Positions 17,130 through 26,280 of a stretch of 64,000 nucleotides of DNA are shown one piece after another. A model generated the notes under the pieces. It did not search any database. It had not been told where the DNA came from and saw only the letters and a program-made list of their open reading frames with translations. The stretch is from assembly GCA_015075515.1 (NCBI GenBank), contig JABTUE010000003.1, positions 248,001-312,000 on the forward strand, given 5' to 3'. The translations under genes and the position numbers were made by a program. Each line of letters begins with the position of its first letter. The stretch's first letter is position 1. This DNA is from Planctomycetota bacterium. GTDB lineage: Bacteria > Planctomycetota > UBA8742 > UBA2392.

Positions 17130-17998
17130 AAACCACCTGCGCGCTGCTGTTGCTGCTGACCCTTGGCCTGGCCGCCCATGCCCAGGAAAAGGCCGGCGAC
17201 AAAATCACGCTCAAGTTGCGCTCGGGCGAAGAGTTCGAGGGCACGGCCAAAAAGGTTACCGAAGACGGCGTGCGCCTGGACCTTGGCGACGGGCTGGAAC
17301 TGTTCGTGCGCTGGGCGTTCATCCGGGGCGACAAGCATCTGGCCCTGCGCAAGCAGGCCGCCGATTACACCAGCGTGGCCAGCCTGACGCGCCTGGCCGA
17401 TTTCTGCCACGAAAACGCGCTGGACGACGAACAGGCCTACGTGCTGGCCAGTGCCCTGAAGCTGGAACCCGGCAACCGGGCACTGCGCGAACGGCTGGCC
17501 AAACTGCCCAAACCCGCCGGGCTTGAAGTTCCCGACGAACCCGGCAAGTCGCCCGAGCCTGTGCCCGAACCCGAGCCCCGGCCCGACCAGCCCAAAGACC
17601 CGACACCCCTGCCGCCGCCGACGCGACCCACGTTCAAGGTGTACATTGAAATGGTCAACGAAGACGCCGCGGCCGTGACCTGGCTGACCGAAGAGTTCGA
17701 AAAGATGCGCTACACCGTGGGCACCAAGAACGACCACGAAATGCATCTGAAAGTCACGCTTGACCTGACACTCAAGGCCAACCCCAAGTTCATGGGCGCC
17801 GAGCTGTACGCCATTTACGACGGCACGCTCAAGTACGAACTGTTCCGCAAGGGCGAAAAGAAGAACTTCAGCGCCAGCAGCTACGAGGCTAAAGGGGTGC
17901 GCCGCGACACCAAGGCCGAGGCAATCAGCGCCTGTCGCAAGGAAGTTCTGACTTCAGCCTTTCCGGACATCCACCGCGCCCTGGAAAAGCAGCGTTAG
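17126..17998 (+). CDS. Secreted protein of unknown function
   Basis: Protein of 290 residues with a signal peptide (about 1-19, AHA-QE). Residues about 24-75 resemble a small SH3/Sm-like beta domain (KITLKLRSGEEFEGTAKKV). A helical stretch follows, then a Pro/Glu-rich linker (about 140-168), then a C-terminal alpha/beta domain (about 172-290). It overlaps the stop of the thiE fusion by four bases and is probably translated by coupling. Its stop codon abuts the stop of the convergent protease gene with no base between. No catalytic motif is seen; a periplasmic binding or structural role is possible. Confidence 0.78.
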   Translation: MKTTCALLLLLTLGLAAHAQEKAGDKITLKLRSGEEFEGTAKKVTEDGVRLDLGDGLELFVRWAFIRGDKHLALRKQAADYTSVASLTRLADFCHENALDDEQAYVLASALKLEPGNRALRERLAKLPKPAGLEVPDEPGKSPEPVPEPEPRPDQPKDPTPLPPPTRPTFKVYIEMVNEDAAAVTWLTEEFEKMRYTVGTKNDHEMHLKVTLDLTLKANPKFMGAELYAIYDGTLKYELFRKGEKKNFSASSYEAKGVRRDTKAEAISACRKEVLTSAFPDIHRALEKQR

Positions 17999-20287
17999 TC
18001 AGCGGCGCCGACGGCGCGCAAGACCAAGGGTCGCAAGAACGGCAAGCGCCCACCACGCGGTCGCAGGCCCCAAAACACAGCCGCCACCGTCTTTTTTCTT
18101 GCTGTCTTCAACCGGCGGCTGCGGCACGCTGCCGGTGCCCGTAGCCTTGGCCAAAACGGTCACACTGGCCCCGGTGCCCAGCGCCGCGGCATTGGCCGTG
18201 GCGCTGACTGCGGCAGTACCCGTGGCCGTCGGGGCCACCAGATCGCAGAACCAGGCGCCCCGCGCGGCGTCGTAGACCGCGGCGATACCGGCCGAGCCCG
18301 AGGTGGTGCCGTTGTCTATCGTGCCCAGGCTGGTGCTGACCAGCACCGCCGCCGACGCGTCGCGAAACGGGTTGTTGCTGCCGTCGCGCAGGTCAACGCG
18401 CAGCCGCACGCGGTCATAGCCGTTGCCGACCAGCGTCTTTTCCAGTGCCACGACACGCGAGTTGGCCGCCGACAAAGCCGCGTAGTGGCTGACACTGACG
18501 CTTTCGCTGATTGTCACGCCGCCGATGCGTGCGCCGTAACGTTTCACCTGCGATGTCGCCAGCGCCGCAACCGTGAACGTGAACGGGGTGCTGGCGTTGG
18601 TCATTGTCTGCAGCACCACGGGCGTGGCGGTGGTGACATCCAGCAGGTCCACGGTAAACACGTTGGGCGCATTGAGGTCGCGCCCGAACAGGTTGCGCGG
18701 CGTCACCGTCACCGTGAAGTTGCCGCTGCCCACGGCAATGCCGGCCGTCGAGGCTTCTATCGCGCTCAGGTTGGCGTCTGCGGCGACGTCGGCGCCCTCG
18801 ATTTCGAGCGTTACCAGATAGTTTCCGCTGGTGGCGCCCACGCGACTGGCGACTTTGAAAAAGTAGGTGCCGGGCGCGGTCATGGTGCGCGTGATCTCGG
18901 CGTCGAAGTTCGGGCCGCTGGCGTCAAAGGCCGTGCCGTCCATATCGTTGGCGCTGGGCAGATAGTTGGGGTGGCCGAAGTCCGGGCTGGCCAGAACTGT
19001 CGCGCCATCCGTGCCGTACAGCGTAAGCGTCGGGTTCAGGCCCGAACCGAAGGCATCGGCCAGCACGCGGATGCGCACCACCTGGTTCGGCTGGGTCGTG
19101 GTGAACTGGAACCAGTCTTCATCCGTGGCGGGTGTAATCGTAGACACCGCCACCTGGCCGTCGCTGATGGGTTTGGCCTGGCCGCTGGAGTTGTTGGGTT
19201 CCAGTGTGTTGGTGGCTGTCGCGGGCAGGCTGACGGTCACACCGGTAACGTTCTGGCCCGGCGCCACACGCACCAGCGCCGGGGCACCGATCGTGTTGGC
19301 CGCCACACCCCGCACCACGGGCAGAAAGTTCGTGAACGCCGTCTGGTAATACGCGCCCAGCGCGGTCTTGTTGGTCGGCCAGCACAGCAGCGCGTAGTTG
19401 CCCGGCGGCACGCTGTGAATGGCAAAGCTGCCCAGTGTGAACGGGCCGGGGGTGCCCTCGGTGATGCCTCCCACCACGTTGCGCCCGCCGGCAAGATCCA
19501 CCAGCAGCACCTCGACACCGAACTGGCCGGTGGTGCCGTTGTCCACCAGGCCGGCCACGCTGCCCAGCCGCGGGTTGGTATGATCCGGACTGGCGTAATC
19601 GCGGATCACCGGGGCCACGTCGTCGGTTTCAAGACTGACGCTGTTGATCAGACCGGGGCCGGATTGAAAGTACAGGCTGGCACGGGCGTTGGCCGCGTGG
19701 TCAAGGCCGATGAAATGGCCGATCTCGTGGGTCACGACGTTTTCGATCATCGCCCGGCCCACCACGCCCTGGGTTCCGGTGGGGCCCAGGGTATCCCAGG
19801 TGAAATCCCGGTCGTTCAGTTCCATGTCGGCGTCCAGAATCTTCGCCGTGGTGGTGTCGAAGGTGGTGATGGTCACTGCAAACACACCCGCGGCAATGTT
19901 GGCGTCCACCCAGCGGATCACGTTGCGGCCGTCGCTGGCACTGGTCACGGCATTGGTCGTAGAGCCCGCGAACTCGAAGTCAATTTCGCTTTCGGTGATG
20001 TCGCGCCAGCGGTTGAAGCTGTTCTGGATTGCCTGGAACTCGTCAATCGGCCCCGTGAAATTCACGGCATCAACCGTGCCGGCGTCGGCAATTTCATACA
20101 GCACACGCCGGTTGGAAACATTGGGCCGGCCCGCGGTGTTGTTCAGGTCCCAGCGCACAGGCAGAGCCTGTCCGGGGCTGCCGTTGGGCACGCGGATGCT
20201 TACATAGGCCTCGGTAACACCGGCCGTGACAACCAGCGCCGCCAGCGCCACACCCGCCGCCGCAAGCCAGGACCGAGTGTGGCTCAC
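17999..20287 (-). CDS. Matrixin-like metalloprotease with MYXO-CTERM-like tail
   Basis: Secreted protein of 762 residues. After a signal peptide (about 1-27), a metzincin/matrixin-type domain covers about 30-230, with the zinc site HEIGHFIGLDH (His187, Glu188, His191, His197). Downstream are a pre-peptidase-type beta domain (about 365-495, with ATDEDWFQFT) and Ig-like domains. The C-terminus is GGGC (about 734-737), a hydrophobic helix and RRRRR, the layout of MYXO-CTERM-type sorting signals in which the Cys is processed and lipid-anchored. It starts with GTG and overlaps the upstream small gene by GTGA. Probably a surface-anchored protease; the sorting enzyme is not in this window. Confidence 0.87.
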   Translation of the reverse strand: MSHTRSWLAAAGVALAALVVTAGVTEAYVSIRVPNGSPGQALPVRWDLNNTAGRPNVSNRRVLYEIADAGTVDAVNFTGPIDEFQAIQNSFNRWRDITESEIDFEFAGSTTNAVTSASDGRNVIRWVDANIAAGVFAVTITTFDTTTAKILDADMELNDRDFTWDTLGPTGTQGVVGRAMIENVVTHEIGHFIGLDHAANARASLYFQSGPGLINSVSLETDDVAPVIRDYASPDHTNPRLGSVAGLVDNGTTGQFGVEVLLVDLAGGRNVVGGITEGTPGPFTLGSFAIHSVPPGNYALLCWPTNKTALGAYYQTAFTNFLPVVRGVAANTIGAPALVRVAPGQNVTGVTVSLPATATNTLEPNNSSGQAKPISDGQVAVSTITPATDEDWFQFTTTQPNQVVRIRVLADAFGSGLNPTLTLYGTDGATVLASPDFGHPNYLPSANDMDGTAFDASGPNFDAEITRTMTAPGTYFFKVASRVGATSGNYLVTLEIEGADVAADANLSAIEASTAGIAVGSGNFTVTVTPRNLFGRDLNAPNVFTVDLLDVTTATPVVLQTMTNASTPFTFTVAALATSQVKRYGARIGGVTISESVSVSHYAALSAANSRVVALEKTLVGNGYDRVRLRVDLRDGSNNPFRDASAAVLVSTSLGTIDNGTTSGSAGIAAVYDAARGAWFCDLVAPTATGTAAVSATANAAALGTGASVTVLAKATGTGSVPQPPVEDSKKKDGGGCVLGPATAWWALAVLATLGLARRRRR

Positions 20288-20826
20288 TTGTCGCCCCCCG
20301 CCGCGCGCGCCTTGACCTTTTCGCGCGCCGCGGCCAGCGTGAGGTCAATCGCGGCTGCGTCGCCCGCAGGCTTGAGCGTTTTCGGGTCCACAATGGTCAG
20401 TCCGGCCAGACTGTTGCGGGCGTGCTTTTCGCCGTTGCGTTCCTCGATCACAAACGCGCCCTGCACCATGCCCTGCAACTGCCAGCGGCCGGCGTCGTCT
20501 TTCCACAGGAAGAGCAGGTATTCCTTGTCCTGTTCCAGGTGCCCGGCGCCCGCCACGTGCTGGCCGGTATTGCCCACGACGCCGCCGCGGATGCACACCT
20601 CGACATTGTTGGCCGCGTCGCCCTTCAGTGTTTCTGTCACCGTAACAGGACAATGCGTCCAGATGCCCGTCCGGGCGGCATCCCAGCGCGCCTCGGACTT
20701 TCCGGCCTTGCCCACGACAATCCGGCTGGAACGGTCGGCCAGCGTTTCCAGATCAAGCCTCAGGGCCGTGGTGGCGGCCAAAGACGGAGCCAGAACAAAC
20801 AGCAGTGCCAGCAGGGTTCGCGTCAT
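20284..20826 (-). CDS. Small secreted protein paired with the matrixin-like protease
   Basis: Protein of 180 residues with a signal peptide (about 1-18). The mature part is beta-rich and includes DLETLADRSSRIVVGK, VTVTETLKGD and EYLLFLWKDD, a pattern seen in secreted proteins encoded next to matrixin-type proteases. It precedes and overlaps the protease gene by four bases, so production is probably coupled; an inhibitor, chaperone or accessory role is inference. A -10-like TATAGT lies at 20847-20852 on the minus strand. Confidence 0.75.
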   Translation of the reverse strand: MTRTLLALLFVLAPSLAATTALRLDLETLADRSSRIVVGKAGKSEARWDAARTGIWTHCPVTVTETLKGDAANNVEVCIRGGVVGNTGQHVAGAGHLEQDKEYLLFLWKDDAGRWQLQGMVQGAFVIEERNGEKHARNSLAGLTIVDPKTLKPAGDAAAIDLTLAAAREKVKARAAGGDK

Positions 20827-20952
20827 GGTTGCGGCCTTGGCGGGGGACTATACATGGAACGACCGACGGGCGAGGGTGTCCGGAAAGTTTTCCGTCGCCG
20901 GGCACGCCCAAGTCGTTACATTGCCGAGCCTTATTCGACCCAGGAAGACGGC

Positions 20953-21852
20953 ATGGCCCCGCGTTTTGCCCTGTTGCTGAGCCTTTGCATTCTGTGCGCG
21001 CCGCTGGCACTGGCCCAGGGCATGAGCGAAGACTACGTGCGCGAGCGCACGCGCGCCCGCTTTGCGCGCCCCTACGGCATAGGCATTGAATGGGATCTGC
21101 TGGCCCACGGCGCCCTGTTCGACCAGATGCAGAAGGTGCGGGCCAACGGCATTCCCGGCGACCGCATCGGTTATTCGCGCGACATGGACGGTCTGCCGAT
21201 CGGGGTATTTCTGGATACGGAACTGAGCCTGCGCTGGAGCTGGCACGACAGCGTCACGGTAGGCTACGGCTTTCACGTGCTGCGCGAGTTTGACGACGAA
21301 CTTGACGAAAACACCCGTTTCAACGGCGTGATCTACCCCAAGGGCGTGGACGTTGACTACGGCGCCGACTGGCACGACATGTTTGCCGTGTACCGGCGCG
21401 ACCTGTTTCATCTGGGGCTGGCGGGCAACTTTGCGGTGTTTGCCGAAATCGGCCTGGAATGGGGCCTGATCACCACGCGCTTTGGCAGTGACACCTACAG
21501 GGTCAAGGATGACCGCGACGTCGAGCGTTTTGCCGAACTCCTGCCCTGGTACACCGCAGGTCTGGGGTTTGAGTGGCAGATCGGCCAGCATGTGCGGCTG
21601 TCGGCCCAGGGTCGCGGCACCTACGAAGTCGGGGTTCCCACCTTCCAGCGCCGCGACGACGAAACGATGAAGCAAAGTGTGGTCAGCCTGACCGGCCTGG
21701 TCGGCTTTGAATATGCCGTGACGGACTGGTTCAGCATTGTTGCCCGCGCCAAGTACCGTTACCTGAAGCTTAAACTCTACGGCGGGTACCGCAGTGACCA
21801 GTTCCTGTGGTGGAGCGCCGGCCCCGAAATCGGCATCGGCTTCCGCTTCTGA
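20953..21852 (+). CDS. Outer-membrane beta-barrel protein
   Basis: Protein of 299 residues with a signal peptide (about 1-22, ALA-QG). The rest alternates aromatic and polar residues in 8-12 residue strands and ends in Phe (IGIGFRF), the usual C-terminal BAM recognition residue. This fits an outer-membrane barrel of about 10-12 strands. I chose the ATG at 20953 because it starts the signal peptide; the open frame upstream is antisense to the neighbouring gene. Ligand or transport substrate is unknown. It supports a didermic cell envelope. Confidence 0.8.
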   Translation: MAPRFALLLSLCILCAPLALAQGMSEDYVRERTRARFARPYGIGIEWDLLAHGALFDQMQKVRANGIPGDRIGYSRDMDGLPIGVFLDTELSLRWSWHDSVTVGYGFHVLREFDDELDENTRFNGVIYPKGVDVDYGADWHDMFAVYRRDLFHLGLAGNFAVFAEIGLEWGLITTRFGSDTYRVKDDRDVERFAELLPWYTAGLGFEWQIGQHVRLSAQGRGTYEVGVPTFQRRDDETMKQSVVSLTGLVGFEYAVTDWFSIVARAKYRYLKLKLYGGYRSDQFLWWSAGPEIGIGFRF

Positions 21853-21963
21853 AAGACACCCTGAATTCCGCGTGAGGATCCCCACCCCCCGCGGCACTAC
21901 GGTGGAACCCAGACGCCGGGCTTTCCGGCGCATGACCCCGCAGTGTCCAGAAACGGAGATCCC

Positions 21964-23685
21964 ATGAAGCGCTGTTTCCACAGCCTGTTCGCGCTGGCCC
22001 TGCTCGCGCTGCTGCTGGCGCCCGCCACGCTTTCGCGCGCCCAGGAAAAGCCCGAGCCCAAGCCCGAGGCCAAGCCGGCCGAAACCAAATCCAGTGACCA
22101 GGTCGCAATCCCCTTCGAGTTCGAAGGGCTGATGTTCGTCCAGACCAAGGTCAACGGCAAAGGCCCCTACAAGTTCCTGTTCGACAGCGGCGCCACACAG
22201 TCCGTGCTCAACGCGCGCCTGGCCAAGGAACTTGAACTCAAACTGCACGACAGCCCCGGCGGTGTTCAGGGCGTCGGCGAGGCCAAGGACGTCAAGATGG
22301 TTGTGCTGGACAGCGTGGACGTCTGCGGCTTCACCAAGGGCAAGACCGTGGCCGCCAGCATGAACCTGGACCACATGTCGGGCACGATGGGCTGGCACAT
22401 GATGGGCATCATCGGCCAGAACATCATCAAGCTGATGAAGAAGATCGAGATTGATTTCTCGACCAAAACCATGACCGTCACCAAGTGGGGTGACCGCGAA
22501 TCCGGCAAGCCCCAGGACCAGGACGAAATGCTGGCCCGCATGCTTGAGGGTGGCGGCATGGGCGGCTTCCCCGGCGGCGGGCGCATGCCCCGTATCCCCG
22601 GCCTGCCCGGCGGCCCCGATGAAGAAGAACCCGGCAAGAAGCCCGGCACCGACGACGACTTCAGCTTTGTTCCCGCCCACGGCGCCTATCTGGCCGGCGG
22701 CGGCGCCTCGCGCCCGCACCTGCTGCAGGACGAGCGCAAGACGGAAGCACGCGCCCCCCAGGTTACTGAAGGCATGACGCTGGACTACACCACCGTCAGC
22801 TTCCCGATGCTGGGCGACATCGTGCCGTACTGGTACGTCAAGGGCACCGTCAACGGCAGCGAAAAGACCTTCATGTTCGATACCGGCGCGTCCATGCTGC
22901 TGGTGCTGGGCTCGGAAACCGCCGCCGAACTGAAGATTCCCACCAGCTTCGGCTACCCCGTCAAGGGCATCGGTAAGGGTGACGCCAAGGCCGGCCTGGT
23001 TGAAACCTTCAAAATGGGCAAGCTTGAGGTGAAGGATCTGGCCTGCACGGTGATGGATCTGCCCAAAATGAGCGACCAGATGCCCGACATGATCAAGCAG
23101 CTTCTGCCCATGCTGGGCGGTCGCGTGCAGCTTGACTTTGACGCGATTGTCGGCATCACTCTGGCCACCCGCTACAAGAAAATGATCGTCAACACCAAGG
23201 CCAAGGACATCGAGTTCGTCCCCTACGCCAAGGACGAAACCAACGCCCTGAACCCCGTGCGCGGCGAAGACTACATGCGCGACGCCGTGGTCCGCACCTG
23301 GAACGGCAAGGCCGGCAAACTGGGCTTTGGCGGCGACAGCGTGCAGCTTGACGACTGGGCCAAACATGGCCTGAAAACCGGCGGCCTGATGGTTGAACAC
23401 GTGGACGCCGACAGCAGCGCGGCCAAGGCCGGCCTGGCCAAGGGCGACATCGTGACCCACCTGGTCGGCGAGTCGGACCTGCCCGAAATGGAAGACACCA
23501 AGGCCGAGAACGGCGACACCGAGGTGCGCGACATGCCCGGACTGATCATCTGGGCCTGCACCAAAAACCCGGGCCATGAAGCCACACTGCGTGTCAAGCG
23601 CGGCAGCGAGGTTCTGGAACTGAAGGTGAAACTGGGGGATTACGGCTTCAAGGGTGAGTTCCCGGAACGATTCAAGACGAAGTAG
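21964..23685 (+). CDS. Double retropepsin-like aspartyl protease with PDZ domain
   Basis: Secreted protein of 573 residues. After a signal peptide (about 1-26) come two retropepsin-like domains in one chain: the first with FDSGAT (Asp74) and the second with FDTGAS (Asp306). A Gly/Pro-rich linker (about 195-265) separates them, and a PDZ domain follows (about 450-565, with SSAAKAGLAKGDIVTHLVG). Retropepsins normally need two identical subunits; here two copies could pair within a chain as in pepsin. GGAG precedes the ATG at 21964. A strong terminator follows. The first domain has Ser rather than Thr in the D-S/T-G motif, which is also seen in active enzymes. Confidence 0.87.
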   Translation: MKRCFHSLFALALLALLLAPATLSRAQEKPEPKPEAKPAETKSSDQVAIPFEFEGLMFVQTKVNGKGPYKFLFDSGATQSVLNARLAKELELKLHDSPGGVQGVGEAKDVKMVVLDSVDVCGFTKGKTVAASMNLDHMSGTMGWHMMGIIGQNIIKLMKKIEIDFSTKTMTVTKWGDRESGKPQDQDEMLARMLEGGGMGGFPGGGRMPRIPGLPGGPDEEEPGKKPGTDDDFSFVPAHGAYLAGGGASRPHLLQDERKTEARAPQVTEGMTLDYTTVSFPMLGDIVPYWYVKGTVNGSEKTFMFDTGASMLLVLGSETAAELKIPTSFGYPVKGIGKGDAKAGLVETFKMGKLEVKDLACTVMDLPKMSDQMPDMIKQLLPMLGGRVQLDFDAIVGITLATRYKKMIVNTKAKDIEFVPYAKDETNALNPVRGEDYMRDAVVRTWNGKAGKLGFGGDSVQLDDWAKHGLKTGGLMVEHVDADSSAAKAGLAKGDIVTHLVGESDLPEMEDTKAENGDTEVRDMPGLIIWACTKNPGHEATLRVKRGSEVLELKVKLGDYGFKGEFPERFKTK

Positions 23686-23700
23686 ATTCACGGCAGACAG

Positions 23701-23736
23701 AAACAGGAGGCGCGACGGCGCCTCCTGTTTTCATTT
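23701..23736 (+). terminator. Rho-independent terminator
   Basis: AAACAGGAGGCGC/GCGCCTCCTGTTT, a perfect 13-bp stem with a GACG loop (23714-23717), is followed by TCATTT. The 170 bases after it, up to the regulator gene, are relatively AT-rich and hold no gene that I can see. Confidence 0.9.
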
Positions 23737-23906
23737 GTGAGCCAGGACACGCAATTGGTATGTTGCAACCGGGAAGAGTAGCCAGGCTTTGATAGTTAAA
23801 TCTGTGCAACCATGCTTTAGATTCATACCATCTGCGCGCTTTTGGTTCACGTCACGAAAAGTTCACCGATTGCCGTCCATCGGCGGCATCCCTGAAGGAG
23901 CCCCTA

Positions 23907-26135
23907 ATGGCCACTCCGCCCTCGGCCACCGCCGCCACCCCCCACCAGATTGCAACCCACCGCAGCCTGCGCGTTCTGGTGGAATGGGCCGTGGAGTTTG
24001 CCAAGCAGGCCCAGTCCGGAGGCCGGCGCGTGCTGTGGGCACCGGCCCACGCGCTGGGCGGCTGTGTAAGCCTGCGCACCTGGATTCTGGATCAGGCAGC
24101 CCAGGCGCTGGGCGATGCGGCCCCCGAAGAAGGCCCGCTGCTGCTGTCCGGCGCGGCCGACACGATTATCATCATAGACCCGGCTTCGGCCGACGCAGCC
24201 AGCCTGAACTGGCTGACGGACATGCTGGCCTGCAGTGAAGAAGTCGCGGACTTGGCGGCAGTGCCTCCGTTGCCGCAACTGGTGGTACTTGCCCCTTCGC
24301 GTGGCTCGGGCGACGGCGCGACCGGGCGGTTCCTGTCCAAGCTGGAATCCGTCGGCGCCGTGGAAGTGCGCGCCACGGGCCGGGGCAACGACGGCGCGGC
24401 AAGCGCGCCGGATCTTTCCGACGTTCTGGGCCGCAACGACGAACTGCTGGCGGGCCTGGCGCTTTCGCCGGTACCGCTGACCCTTGCTGATCTGAACGCC
24501 CTGGCGGCGGCCACCGGAAAATCCGGCCTGCCGGTTGGCGACCTGGTTTCAAGCCCGCTGCTGCAGATCGCGGGTGATTACGTGGTACCGAGTGCGGCTG
24601 AAGTAACACGCCGGCTGCGTGAACAACTGCCGCCCGAAACACTGGCCCGTGGTGCCACGCTGCTGTTGCCGATTGTCGAAGCCCGTTACGAAACGCTGGT
24701 GGACGCGCGCGTTGACCTTGCCCTGCGCAGCGGCGACACACGCCGCGCCGGCAAGCTGGCCCGCCGCCGGTTTGACGAACACCTGGCCGCCGGCCGCGTC
24801 GAAGAAGCCCTGCGCATGATTGAAATGGCCCGCGCGCTCGGGCTTTCCGTGGAATCCGGGCGCTTTGCCGCCGAAACCGACGACGCCAAGCTGGCCTACC
24901 TGTACGCCCTGGCCGGCCGCCATGAACCCGCCGCCGATACCGTGCGCCGCCTGGCCCGCCGCCGCGACGCCTACGGCAGCGCCGATTTCGTGCAGTGGCT
25001 GGCGCTGGCGGCCCGGCACCTGGCCCTGCACGCCGGGTTTGAGGTACGCCTGACCGACAGCCTGCTGCGGCGCGCGATCCGCCTGGCCGGCGACGACACC
25101 AGCACGCACGTGCGCCTGACGTTGCTGCGCGTGGAGCTGCTGGCTTCGCCGATCATGAATCTTGAGGAACGCAGCTCGTGGCTGCTTTCGCACATCAACG
25201 GCGAAATGCTCGAAGACATCTCGCCCGACGTGCTGGCCCAGTACCTGGAAGACACGGCCCACCGCATGTGGCGCGCTCAGGACGTGCGCGGTGCCATGCG
25301 CCGGCTGCGCAAACTGCTGGTCATGGAACGCCCCGACCGCCAGATGGCGCGCGGCATGCTGCTGATGGCCCGGTGCCGCCAGGTCGTGGCCGACAGCGAT
25401 GCGGCCTTGCGCTTTGCCACCGGCAGTCTGCACCACGCCCTGCGCGCCAATGACCTGTCGCTGGTCACCCAGGCCGCCGCGTTTGTGCGCGAAGAACTGG
25501 CGCGGCGCCCGCGCGAACTGCCCAAACTTGCCCCCAAAGCCGCCAAGGGCCGTCCGCGCATTCCGGCCATGGCGGATGTCGCGCCGCCGCCGCTGGCCGA
25601 GGCCGACCGCCTGTTTGAAATCCTGCAGGCGCGTTTTGGTGCCGCCTTCTGGGTACGCCGGCGCGGCGAAACCCTGCGCACTTTCGGCAAAGAACAGCGC
25701 GCCGAGGTCCCGGTCAGTGTCGGCCAGGAAACCGACGGCGGCTGGCGCCGTGTCAGCCGCGGACCCGACGGCGAAACCCGCGCGCTCGTCCTGCTGCGTG
25801 CCGACGGCAGTGACATGGTCGTTTTTGAAGCCGGGGGCGAAGCTGACCTGCGCGAAGACGCCCTGGCGCGCATGCTGCTTGCCGACCGCGAAGTCACCGG
25901 CGCAACCACGGCCCAGCCGCCGTCGCGCCGCACGGTGCTGGAAGACTATCACCGCCGTGCCGTCGCCCACGGCGGCGACCGGGGACTGCACGCCACCATG
26001 GAAATGCTGTTCAACAAGGACGTGCTGCTGTACTTCGAGGAACAGGGCATCGGCAAGGAAGAGATGGCCGAAAAACTCGGCGTTTCGCGCGCCACCCTGT
26101 ACCGCATGTACGCCCGTGCCGGCCTGAACATCTAG
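23907..26135 (+). CDS. Large regulator-like protein with C-terminal Fis-type HTH
   Basis: Protein of 742 residues. The N-terminal region (about 15-250) resembles the NTPase part of STAND- or sigma54-activator-type regulators: a Walker B-like TIIIIDPAS is visible near 86-94, but no GxxxxGK[ST] P-loop is found (RRVLWAPAHALGG stands in that place). The middle (about 255-560) is Arg/Ala/Leu-rich helical repeat, and residues about 575-670 may be a small GAF-like sensor domain. The C-terminus, EEMAEKLGVSRATLYRMYAR, is a Fis/HTH_8 DNA-binding helix-turn-helix. It probably acts as a transcription factor without ATP hydrolysis. It stands alone between two terminators. Confidence 0.78.
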   Translation: MATPPSATAATPHQIATHRSLRVLVEWAVEFAKQAQSGGRRVLWAPAHALGGCVSLRTWILDQAAQALGDAAPEEGPLLLSGAADTIIIIDPASADAASLNWLTDMLACSEEVADLAAVPPLPQLVVLAPSRGSGDGATGRFLSKLESVGAVEVRATGRGNDGAASAPDLSDVLGRNDELLAGLALSPVPLTLADLNALAAATGKSGLPVGDLVSSPLLQIAGDYVVPSAAEVTRRLREQLPPETLARGATLLLPIVEARYETLVDARVDLALRSGDTRRAGKLARRRFDEHLAAGRVEEALRMIEMARALGLSVESGRFAAETDDAKLAYLYALAGRHEPAADTVRRLARRRDAYGSADFVQWLALAARHLALHAGFEVRLTDSLLRRAIRLAGDDTSTHVRLTLLRVELLASPIMNLEERSSWLLSHINGEMLEDISPDVLAQYLEDTAHRMWRAQDVRGAMRRLRKLLVMERPDRQMARGMLLMARCRQVVADSDAALRFATGSLHHALRANDLSLVTQAAAFVREELARRPRELPKLAPKAAKGRPRIPAMADVAPPPLAEADRLFEILQARFGAAFWVRRRGETLRTFGKEQRAEVPVSVGQETDGGWRRVSRGPDGETRALVLLRADGSDMVVFEAGGEADLREDALARMLLADREVTGATTAQPPSRRTVLEDYHRRAVAHGGDRGLHATMEMLFNKDVLLYFEEQGIGKEEMAEKLGVSRATLYRMYARAGLNI

Positions 26136-26158
26136 CCGTGCTTCACGGATTACGCAAA

Positions 26159-26190
26159 AAGCCCCCGCAGTGTCGCGGGGGCTTGCCTTT
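26159..26190 (+). terminator. Terminator after the Fis-type regulator
   Basis: AAGCCCCCGC/GCGGGGGCTT, a 10-bp stem with a 6-base loop (26169-26174), is followed by GCCTTT. The T-run is weak but the stem is strong. Confidence 0.7.
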
Positions 26191-26280
26191 CCGCTTCCCC
26201 TTCCCCTGTTCTTCGACGCTGCTATCCTTCGCGCCCTCATGGGCCGCAAGGGGCGCGTTTGGGCGCCCAAAGGACTTCTC

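Noticed and set aside
20848..23691. Very long antisense open frame (about 947 codons) opposite the barrel and retropepsin genes
   Set aside because: It reads His/Gly/Ala/Val-rich low-complexity protein, typical of the antisense frame of GC-rich genes. The plus-strand genes have signal peptides, family motifs and ribosome sites. Similar shadows opposite other genes were left out.
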